A program made the translations under genes and the position numbers. From positions 1 to 32,265 of the forward strand of contig JAFGDW010000345.1 of NCBI GenBank assembly GCA_016931935.1: a stretch of 32,265 nucleotides of DNA, written 5' to 3'. Numbering within the stretch: the stretch's first letter is position 1; the number at the start of each line of letters is the position of its first letter. The notes below the pieces were generated by a model, which saw nothing but the letters and a program-made list of their open reading frames with translations, did not search any database and was not told where the DNA came from. Positions 1 to 5,829 of the stretch are shown here, piece after piece. The DNA is from Candidatus Zhuqueibacterota bacterium (lineage in GTDB: Bacteria; Zhuqueibacterota; Zhuqueibacteria; Thermofontimicrobiales; Thiofontviventaceae).

Positions 1-90
1 ATTTTAAATTGCGCTGTCGTTAGCTTAATTTAACTAGATGTGAACGCAGTTTCGTTTTATTTACTTATGTCAACATCAGCTCATCATTGC

Positions 91-119
91 TTTAAGCCGA
101 CGCTCTTTGTCGGCTTAAA
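91..119. repeat. Perfect 11-bp inverted repeat at the break of the S41-like gene
   Basis: Arms TTTAAGCCGAC (91-101) and GTCGGCTTAAA (109-119) pair perfectly around a 7-base loop. The stop codon of the truncated protease-like gene on the minus strand lies inside the right-hand side of the stem when read on that strand. There is no T-run typical of an intrinsic terminator, so a dispersed palindromic repeat is at least as likely as a terminator. Confidence 0.6.
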
Positions 120-421
120 AGTGGCTTTAACACAAAGGCGAATTCAAGTCGTGTCATTGGGAACAGCGCCGCTTTCACAGAATCGGCTTTTTGATAAAAC
201 AGATCTTTATCAATTGCGAAATAGGCGTTGGGGTGAACCTCTTCAATTGTCGAAATCGCGAAATCGATATCCTCCGTTAATTCAGATACCGGGATTTTTT
301 GATTGAGTTGAAATTGTTCAAGTTGCTTTTTAAATTGCGCGTCCGCCGGACTTCGACTCGAGTTCATGGCAGCGCAATGAGTAAGAAGAATGACAATGGA
401 AAATAAGAGCAATCGTTTCAT
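92..421 (-). pseudogene. Truncated S41-type (tail-specific) protease, N-terminal fragment
   Basis: A 109-residue reading frame begins with a lipoprotein-like signal (hydrophobic stretch ending LLTHCA, Cys about residue 16). It continues with a segment of the form DIDFAISTIEEVHPNAYFAI and a later MTRLEFAFVLKPLL. This resembles the N-terminal helical region that precedes the catalytic domain in exported S41 peptidases, which usually run to 400 or more residues. The similarity stops exactly where the family normally reads LGDGHT, and a few unrelated residues encoded by an inverted repeat follow before the stop. No catalytic Ser/Lys region is encoded in the remaining 91 bases. It lies on the same strand as the transporter genes, so it may once have been another hydrolase of this cluster. 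Family assignment rests on a short region; a stand-alone small lipoprotein is possible. Confidence 0.5.
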
Positions 422-803
422 GCGAGATACCCTTATCAGTGAAAAATGAACACTGAAATGTAATCATAAAAAATTAAACTTAGGTTAACGATAATATGAA
501 TTTATAAAATATGGATTTATTCAGTATGAAGATTACAATATCTATGCCAACGCTGAAAATTAAAGAGATAGGGATGTTTTTCTCAAATTGGGGACTGCAA
601 AGTATCCGTTTGCATTACAGCTTGTGTACGTAGGCGAACAGTGAAATATGTAGCTAATTTATGGAGAACGTATTGATAAACGTCATGTTAAAAAGAATAG
701 TAAGATTTAACTATTTTCATTCCAGGTGAGAATATGTTAGAGTAATGGCTCGACAAGTAATAAATTCTGTTGAGCCAATTAAAGCGGATGTATGAGAAAC
801 TGC
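422..803. other. Intergenic region with heptamer-like repeat and a hairpin
   Basis: No convincing gene is visible. Bases 436-463 have a 7-base periodicity (CAGTGAA, AAATGAA, CACTGAA) matching the heptamer family seen near the permeases. A hairpin with 10-base arms (TGGCTCGACA at 746-755, TGTTGAGCCA at 768-777, one G-T wobble) lies upstream of the first toxin-antitoxin promoter. The rest is AT-rich with no recognisable structure. Confidence 0.5.
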
Positions 804-832
804 TTGCTTTTAAATATAATAAATTTTATTTT
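804..832 (+). promoter_or_regulatory. Sigma70-like promoter of RHH/PIN pair
   Basis: TTGCTT (804-809) and TATTTT (827-832) are separated by 17 bases, 60 bases before the antitoxin start at 892. The weakest match of the eight similar plus-strand promoters in the window, but with the same spacer length. Confidence 0.4.
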
Positions 833-891
833 GGAGATAGCATGCGGATTGATGAGAATTGCATGTTATTAATTTTGAATGGAGTTTAACC

Positions 892-1137
892 ATGCCATCA
901 CTACAAGTAAGAGAATTGCCAGCCGAGATTTATCAGAAATTGAAGCAAGAGGCTGAATTGGAGCATCGAACGCTGTCACAACAGGCCATTATCACGTTGG
1001 CGAAGGGATTAAATGTCCCTTTACAACCGATAAAACGCCGGCGAAAAATTTTAATGCAAATAAAACAAAATGCACACGAATTAGGGCAGTATCAATTGAG
1101 CGATCCTGTTAAATTATTGCGGGAGGATCGTGACTGA
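892..1137 (+). CDS. RHH (FitA/VapB-like) antitoxin
   Basis: An 81-residue basic protein whose first 45 residues (MPSLQVRELPAEIYQKLK, then a helix with EHRTLSQQAIITLAKG) have the beta-strand/helix/helix pattern of ribbon-helix-helix antitoxins of the FitA/VapB type. The start at 892 is preferred over an upstream in-frame ATG at 859 because GGAG (881-884) sits 7 bases before it. The region after residue 45 is positively charged and is the likely toxin-binding tail. Its stop codon overlaps the toxin start by one base (ATGA), indicating translational coupling. Known members repress their own promoter and neutralise the PIN partner; that role is inferred here from family and context. Confidence 0.8.
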   Translation: MPSLQVRELPAEIYQKLKQEAELEHRTLSQQAIITLAKGLNVPLQPIKRRRKILMQIKQNAHELGQYQLSDPVKLLREDRD

Positions 1138-1541
1138 TGATATGTGTCGTTGATCCCAGTGTCGCCGTTGAAATTGTGTTAGATAAAGCGCAGGCGACAT
1201 ATTATTCAGAAATTTTATCCGACGCAGAATGGGTCATTGCTCCGGATTTGTTCATCTCTGAAGTCACAAATGTATTTTGGAAATACAATCGATTTGAAAA
1301 TCTTCCTTTGGAGATTTGTGAAGAATCCTTGAGCGCTTCGTTGAAATTGATTGACGATTTCATTCATGCGAAAAATCTGTATCAGGAAGCGCTCTCATTT
1401 GCGTGCGCCACAAGCCATCCTGTCTATGATATCATGTATCTTGTGCTTACCCGCCGCCATAGTGGATATCTGCTTACGCTTGATAAACAAATGATTCAAT
1501 TAGCCACGAATAACTCGATTCGTGTAATGCAGAAAAAATAA
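1137..1541 (+). CDS. PIN-domain toxin (VapC-like ribonuclease)
   Basis: A 134-residue protein with a PIN-domain layout: VVDPSVAVEIVL at the N-terminus (Asp6), an acidic residue in the helix around SEVTNVFW, Asp98 in HPVYDIMYLVL, and Asp116 in LLTLDKQM. These positions fit the metal-binding acidic residues of VapC ribonucleases, which cleave RNA until bound by the antitoxin. The gene starts within the antitoxin stop codon. It ends 26 bases from the convergent 3' end of a permease, so the two transcripts may overlap. It appears intact. Its RNA target cannot be told from sequence. Confidence 0.85.
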   Translation: MICVVDPSVAVEIVLDKAQATYYSEILSDAEWVIAPDLFISEVTNVFWKYNRFENLPLEICEESLSASLKLIDDFIHAKNLYQEALSFACATSHPVYDIMYLVLTRRHSGYLLTLDKQMIQLATNNSIRVMQKK

Positions 1542-1567
1542 CTCCGATAAACTTTCAGCCTTTAAAA

Positions 1568-3982
1568 TCATTCATATTTTATCGCATCAATCGGATTGGC
1601 CAGCGCCGATTTGATGGTTTGATAACTCACTGTCAACAATGTGATCCCTGCCACCAACACCAATGGAACAAAAAATAACCAGCCATTAAGCGACATCCGA
1701 TTGGCAAATCCATTCAGCCAATTGTTTAAACCGTAAAATAGCAACGGCAGCGTGATGATAAATGAGAAGCCCAGCAGAATCAGTGTGTCTTTTGTCAACA
1801 GCACAAGAATGCGCGATACGCTGGCGCCCAATGTTTTACGGATGCCGATTTCTTTGGTGCGTTGCACAGCGCTGTAAGACGATAATCCAAAAATGCCGAG
1901 CGCGGTGATGAAAATAGCCAGTCCGGCAAACAGGCCGAACACCTTGCCGAACAGTTCATCGGCCTGGTATTGTTGGTTGAAATAGTCATCGAGGAAAAAA
2001 TAATCGAACGGATTGCCCGGGAAAAACGCGTCGTATTCGTTTCGCACAAGCTGCATGGTTTCGCGAATGTCGGCGGTGTTTACTTTCACAGCAATCATCC
2101 CACGCACACCGCGGCCATGCGGCATAAATCGGAATATTGTCGGCTCAAACGCTTCCTTCAATGATTGTTGATGATAGTCTTGCAACACGCCAATGATTGT
2201 GTACACCTGATCCCAATACTGCACTTTTTCACCCACAGCGGCTTCCGGCGATTCCCAACCCATCCAGTTGACAGCGGTTTCATTGAGAACAAGTGCATCC
2301 TGATCGGTGGGGAATTCTTTGGAGAAATTTCGGCCTGCCACAAAATCGAGATCGAATACATCAGCAAAATCATAATCGACGCCCATGATCTGGTAATTTT
2401 TGCCCAGACTTTCGTCCTCGCCGAATTTCTGAATACCGCCGGCATCCCAGTAGAGCTGGCGGCCGGGAACCTCAGTCACATGCGATATGCTGGCGACGTG
2501 CGCATTCTTCAACAGCGTCTCTTTGAATGACTGAAACCGTCCCGGATAGGTATCGCCATCACGAACACGCGGCGCTTTCACGACCAGCATCTGTTCCATG
2601 TCAAATCCCACGTCCTGATGCCGCATGAATGAAATTTGCTTATACACAGTGAGCGTGGCGGTGATGAGAATTAATGCCATCACAAACTGGAACACCACCA
2701 GACCTTTGCGCAAACTAATGCCGCTGGTTGAATTTCCGAGCTTGCCTTTTAATACTTTCGTCGGCTCGAATGATGACATTGCAGCCACCGGATACAGTCC
2801 TGAAAGCACAATCCCCACAGCGAACAAGATTGCCAGCGATTGCCAGAACCAGGGTTGATTCCAGATTGCAAACGTAGCAGGAATTCCAGTTATGTGATTG
2901 AATAATGGCAGCGAAATTTTCAGCAATCCCAAAGCAATAATCAGCGCGACTATGTTCAACAAAATCGTTTCCATGAAAAATTGCATTATCAATTGCCGGC
3001 GAGATGCGCCAACGACTTTGCGCAAGCCCACTTCTTTCGCGCGGTTAAGCGAGCGGGCGGTGGACAGATTTACATAATTCACCCAGGCCATCACAATAAT
3101 GAAAATCACCACGATCGAAAGAAAATTAACAGAATCGCGGTTGCCATTGGTCTCGTATTCCTGCATAAAGTGGGATGTGAGATGGATGTCGAGCAATGGC
3201 TGCATCTTCAATTCGATTGTCATTTTATACTCAGCCAGCCACGGGCATTCGCGTTCGGCCAACTCCACCATCTTCCGTTCGAACGCAGCGATATCCGCGC
3301 CTGGTTTGATTCGCACATAGGTGTAGACGCCGGTGTGCCCCCATGCTTTGTGGTAATCATCGCCATACATCAGGATGCATTTTTCATAGGAGGCCAGAAT
3401 ATCAAATTTCAAATGCGAATTTTCCGGAATGTCTTTAAACACGCCGGTAATCCGGAAATCGTGCTGCTTATCAATGCTTAGCGTCTTGCCAACGGGATTC
3501 TCAGCGCCAAAATATTTTCGAGCCGTTGATTGTGACACAAACGCATTGTTCGGATCGCGAATGTCAACGAGTGGATTGCCACTGAGAAATTGAATATCAA
3601 AAATCTCGAGAAAGCCATCGTCTGCGAAGTAGAGCCGGTCCTCCAGAAATTTATTATCTTCATAGGACACGCTGGCCCGGTAGCGGAAAATCCGTCCGAC
3701 TTTTTCAATCTCCGGATAATTGTCGCGAATCAAAGCGCCAGCCGGTGGTGTGCATGATGCAAAGCGAACCGCCGATCCGTCTGAACTGGTGCGTTCATAG
3801 CGCAATCGATAAATCCGGTCGCTATTCTGATAGAACGTGTCGTAGCTCTTTTCGTATTTTACGTAATGGAGAATCAACAGGCAGGCGGTCATCCCGATCG
3901 CCAGGCCGAGTACGTTGATAAGTGAGAAGACTTTTGTTTTGATCAGGTAACGATAAGCGGTTTTGAGATAGTTTTTAAACAT
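1568..3982 (-). CDS. ABC transporter permease, duplicated FtsX/MacB type (permease 1)
   Basis: An 804-residue inner-membrane permease. It has one N-terminal membrane helix (about residues 20-42), a large periplasmic MacB-like domain (about 45-280), and three helices. After these come another helix near 430-450, a second periplasmic domain (about 455-665) and three C-terminal helices. Two cytoplasmic coupling motifs are visible: EVGLRKVVGASRRQL near residue 316 and EIGIRKTLGASVSRI near 710. It ends ANPIDAIKYE, like its paralogues. There is no fused ATPase, so it must use a separate one, most simply those at 28180-28902 or 29397-30086. In effect it is two FtsX units in one chain, so one polypeptide may form a complete translocation pair. 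GGAG lies 5 bases before the ATG. Substrate unknown. Confidence 0.9.
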   Translation of the reverse strand: MFKNYLKTAYRYLIKTKVFSLINVLGLAIGMTACLLILHYVKYEKSYDTFYQNSDRIYRLRYERTSSDGSAVRFASCTPPAGALIRDNYPEIEKVGRIFRYRASVSYEDNKFLEDRLYFADDGFLEIFDIQFLSGNPLVDIRDPNNAFVSQSTARKYFGAENPVGKTLSIDKQHDFRITGVFKDIPENSHLKFDILASYEKCILMYGDDYHKAWGHTGVYTYVRIKPGADIAAFERKMVELAERECPWLAEYKMTIELKMQPLLDIHLTSHFMQEYETNGNRDSVNFLSIVVIFIIVMAWVNYVNLSTARSLNRAKEVGLRKVVGASRRQLIMQFFMETILLNIVALIIALGLLKISLPLFNHITGIPATFAIWNQPWFWQSLAILFAVGIVLSGLYPVAAMSSFEPTKVLKGKLGNSTSGISLRKGLVVFQFVMALILITATLTVYKQISFMRHQDVGFDMEQMLVVKAPRVRDGDTYPGRFQSFKETLLKNAHVASISHVTEVPGRQLYWDAGGIQKFGEDESLGKNYQIMGVDYDFADVFDLDFVAGRNFSKEFPTDQDALVLNETAVNWMGWESPEAAVGEKVQYWDQVYTIIGVLQDYHQQSLKEAFEPTIFRFMPHGRGVRGMIAVKVNTADIRETMQLVRNEYDAFFPGNPFDYFFLDDYFNQQYQADELFGKVFGLFAGLAIFITALGIFGLSSYSAVQRTKEIGIRKTLGASVSRILVLLTKDTLILLGFSFIITLPLLFYGLNNWLNGFANRMSLNGWLFFVPLVLVAGITLLTVSYQTIKSALANPIDAIKYE

Positions 3983-3990
3983 GGGCTCTC

Positions 3991-4018
3991 CAGTGATCAG
4001 TTAGCAGTGAACAGTGGA
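3991..4018. repeat. Heptamer tandem repeat, CAGTnnn family
   Basis: Four consecutive units of form CAGTnnn (CAGTGAT, CAGTTAG, CAGTGAA, CAGTGGA) lie 9 bases upstream of permease 1. Related arrays occur at 12959-13012 and, inverted, at 16225-16247. Confidence 0.7.
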
Positions 4019-4077
4019 CATTTTAATACTTGCATATTTCTGAATTGATAGATACGAGTGATTTAATATCCATCTGA

Positions 4078-4095
4078 AAATACTCGTGAGTATTT
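4078..4095. promoter_or_regulatory. 18-bp palindrome upstream of permease 1
   Basis: AAATACTC and GAGTATTT form perfect 8-base arms around a 2-base centre, about 95 bases before the permease start. The short centre suits a dimeric repressor site better than an RNA hairpin, but no regulator can be named. Confidence 0.3.
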
Positions 4096-4123
4096 CGCGA
4101 TAGATGTGAAAATATACTTTTAA

Positions 4124-4215
4124 CGAATTGGTTTTCGGATTTTCCTTTATCAAACCTTCCCTTACCTTCCTTAAAAAAGGAAGGGAAAATATGGTCAAAT
4201 CCGGAAACCAATTCG
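4124..4215. repeat. 92-bp palindromic element (MITE/REP-like)
   Basis: Outer 19-base arms at 4124-4142 and 4197-4215 are inverted copies with one mismatch (core GAATTGGTTTTCGGATTT on the left). A second perfect stem, CCTTCCTT (4165-4172) with AAGGAAGG (4177-4184), sits in the centre around AAAA. Nested long arms with no coding capacity are typical of dispersed palindromic elements. It may also terminate transcription from either side. No target-site duplication is obvious. Confidence 0.6.
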
Positions 4216-4254
4216 GTGTTTGTATAGTAGCAAAAATGCAAATAAATAAAACGA

Positions 4255-4299
4255 TTGACTTCTTGAATAAAATAATGTACATTATGACCATGTCATGAC
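4255..4299 (+). promoter_or_regulatory. Promoter and operator of Phd/PIN pair
   Basis: TTGACT (4255-4260) and TACATT (4278-4283) are 17 bases apart. Directly after the -10 lies the palindrome ATGACCATGTCAT (4284-4296), overlapped by GTCATGAC (4292-4299). Phd/YefM antitoxins are known to bind short palindromes over their own promoters, so this is a plausible autoregulatory operator. Confidence 0.6.
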
Positions 4300-4326
4300 T
4301 ATGGTTTTCTTAAAAAGGATTTAATT

Positions 4327-4554
4327 ATGATAACTGTTTCAAAAAGTGAACTTAAAGCCAAAATGCTGGAATATTTTCGACAAGTCGAACAAACAGGTGA
4401 AGAATTGATTGTGACGAACAATAAAATCCCAACCTTAAAAGTTGTGCCAATTCGAAAGAACAAATCTGTTGAAGATGTGTTCGGTGATCTGCGCGGCAAA
4501 GTGAAAATCGATGATTCCATTATGAATCCTGAAACTGAAGAATGGGATTTATAA
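4327..4554 (+). CDS. Phd/YefM-family antitoxin
   Basis: A 75-residue protein starting MITVSKSELKAKMLEYFRQV followed by GEELIVTNNKIPTLKVVPI. This matches the fold signature of Phd/YefM antitoxins: N-terminal DNA-binding strand-helix, then a strand reading 'the prosthetic/normal value V-P-I'. The acidic C-terminal tail (NPETEEWDL) is the usual toxin-wrapping segment. AAGGA (4315-4319) lies 7 bases before the ATG. The stop codon directly abuts the toxin start at 4555. It probably represses its own promoter through the palindromes at 4284-4299. Confidence 0.85.
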   Translation: MITVSKSELKAKMLEYFRQVEQTGEELIVTNNKIPTLKVVPIRKNKSVEDVFGDLRGKVKIDDSIMNPETEEWDL

Positions 4555-4941
4555 ATGTATGTCTTAGATACTTGCACATTACTCTGGTGGACATTAGACC
4601 CGAACTCGTTATCAAAAAGGGCTGAACAGGCATGCGCCAAAATTGATGAACATGGCGCTTTCATTTCTTCAATTACAATTTGGGAAATCGGAATTAAGAT
4701 TAAAAAAGGACTCCTCAACATAAATGAAGATATTGCCGCATATGTCAATCGTGTGAAAAGCTTGCAATCAATTTCAATTGTGTCAGTTGACGAACATATT
4801 TGGATCAGAAATCTCGGATTGAATTGGGAACACAAAGATCCAACCGATCGAACAATTGTAGCGACAGCGATGATGAAGAAACTAAAAATAATTACAAAAG
4901 ATAAAATTATTCGCGATTTTTATCCGGATACTATTTGGTAG
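4555..4941 (+). CDS. PIN-domain toxin partner of Phd-type antitoxin
   Basis: A 128-residue PIN protein with Asp5 in MYVLDTCTLLWWTLDP, a conserved acidic residue in SSITIWEIGIKIKKG, Asp in HKDPTDRTIVATAM and Asp in IITKDKII. This is the PIN subfamily usually paired with Phd/YefM antitoxins. All metal-ligand positions look present, so it should be an active RNase when not neutralised. It starts immediately after the antitoxin stop. It is followed within 110 bases by a second, different antitoxin/PIN locus on the same strand. Confidence 0.85.
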   Translation: MYVLDTCTLLWWTLDPNSLSKRAEQACAKIDEHGAFISSITIWEIGIKIKKGLLNINEDIAAYVNRVKSLQSISIVSVDEHIWIRNLGLNWEHKDPTDRTIVATAMMKKLKIITKDKIIRDFYPDTIW

Positions 4942-4975
4942 CTATTGCATAGTCTAAATGCTTCTTTTATTCCGG

Positions 4976-5004
4976 TTGATTTTACTTGATTCTTTGATTA
5001 TATT
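4976..5004 (+). promoter_or_regulatory. Promoter of DUF2281/PIN locus
   Basis: TTGATT (4976-4981), 17 bases, TATATT (4999-5004), 47 bases before the antitoxin start. The same hexamers with the same spacing occur before the loci at 18705 and 27482. Confidence 0.6.
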
Positions 5005-5051
5005 TGTTGTGAGTCATAAAATCCAAACTTTATAAAATTCAGGATTCAAAG

Positions 5052-5258
5052 ATGGATGACACGATATTTCAATCAAAAATATTATCAATTCCAAAATCAA
5101 TTCAGCAAGAGATGCAGAACTATCTCGACTATCTGCTTTTCAAAAATGATGCAGACAAATTAAAAAAGCATCCCAAAGCTGGATGTATGAAGGGCACATT
5201 CAAAATGAAAGACGATTTTGATGAACCATTAGCTGATTTCAAGGAATACATGGAATGA
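5052..5258 (+). CDS. DUF2281-like antitoxin
   Basis: A 68-residue acidic/basic protein reading MDDTIFQSKILSIPKSIQQE, then NYLDYLLFKND, and later a GCMKGTFKMKDDFDEPLADFKEYME tail given here only by its position (residues about 44-68). The 'P...Q.E...YLDYLL' helix and the closing 'F..PL.DFKEYM' segment are hallmarks of DUF2281-type proteins encoded before PIN toxins. AGGA lies 6-7 bases before the ATG. Its stop overlaps the start of the PIN gene (ATGA at 5255-5258). The antitoxin is intact although the partner toxin has been disrupted, so it may now be an orphan regulator. Confidence 0.75.
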   Translation: MDDTIFQSKILSIPKSIQQEMQNYLDYLLFKNDADKLKKHPKAGCMKGTFKMKDDFDEPLADFKEYME

Positions 5259-5808
5259 AATTGCTATTGGATACCCATACATTCATTTGGTTTGTCGAGA
5301 ATGATCCCAAATTAAGTAGCTCAACAAAAGCTCTTATTGAAGATGATTCAAATACTACCTAAATTTCTAAAACGTATCTTTTTATTTCAGATGTTTTATT
5401 GGTAGTCCGGATGATTCTAATTAAACCAGTTTTCACTTCCCAGATGACGATCCATTTATTCCAAAGGGACTTGAATGCAACCCGACCATGCGAATTTGAT
5501 AAATTCAAATTAGAAATTCAGGTATAATCTTATTGAGCGTTATATCATTATGGGAGATAACTGTCAAACTAAGTTTGAATAAGCTGGAAATCTCCCATGA
5601 TATCGAAACCATTATTGATCTTTTAACTCAAAATGGATTTGAAATCCTTCCTGTAATCCCGCGGCATTTTATTGAACTTGCAAAGTTGCCATTTCATCAT
5701 CGTGATCCATTTGACCGATTATTGGTCGCCCAAATCAAAACTGAAAATATCCATTTTATCAGCAAAGACGAAATATTAGATAAGTATGACATCTTAAGAA
5801 TTTGGTGA
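5255..5808 (+). pseudogene. PIN-domain toxin gene interrupted by a MITE-like insertion
   Basis: The first 35 codons read MKLLLDTHTFIWFVENDPKL and on to DDSNT, a normal PIN start (Asp6), then hit TAA at 5360. The remainder resumes at about 5525 as IILLSVISLWEITVKL, includes HHRDPFDRLLVAQI and HFISKDEIL, and ends at 5808. Between the two halves lies a 165-base element flanked by TA. Removing the element plus one TA joins the halves in the correct frame (SNT-IILLSVISLWE) and gives a full-length PIN protein of about 128 residues. The C-terminal part alone lacks the first catalytic Asp and is unlikely to be active. Confidence 0.9.
5356..5524. mobile_element. 165-bp TA-flanked MITE-like insertion
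   Basis: Terminal inverted repeats CCTAAATTTCTAA (5358-5370) and TTAGAAATTCAGG (5510-5522) match at 12 of 13 positions. Each end is flanked by TA (5356-5357 and 5523-5524), as expected for a TA target duplication of the IS630/Tc1-mariner type. The interior has no transposase and includes a small palindrome (AATTTGA, 5-base loop, TCAAATT near 5493-5511). Excision with one TA restores the interrupted PIN reading frame exactly, which defines the borders. Confidence 0.85.
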
Positions 5809-5829
5809 TAACTTCCAATTTCACATTAC

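Noticed and set aside
18-34. Possible integron attC core sites (GTTAGCT followed by ATTTAAC) near the left end, which would fit an array of small cassettes.
   Set aside because: The first motif breaks the GTTRRRY consensus, the spacing and order are wrong, and no matching pairs were found beside the other cassettes.
746-777. Hairpin as an intrinsic terminator.
   Set aside because: No T-run on either side and no gene ends there; kept only as a structural note.
2981-3481. A 166-residue plus-strand frame inside permease 1, and similar frames inside other permeases.
   Set aside because: All are antisense to conserved, continuous permease coding sequence.
4001-4291. Two minus-strand frames of about 72-96 residues between permease 1 and the Phd antitoxin.
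   Set aside because: They run through the 92-bp palindrome and heptamer repeat and show no protein-like pattern or ribosome binding site.
4299-4835. A 178-residue open frame on the minus strand across the Phd/PIN pair.
   Set aside because: It lies wholly antisense to two well-supported genes, has no family-like motif and a composition typical of a reverse shadow.
5533-5808. The 3' half of the interrupted PIN gene as an independent small protein starting with TTG.
   Set aside because: Its frame is exactly the continuation of 5255-5360 once the MITE is removed, and it lacks the first catalytic Asp.
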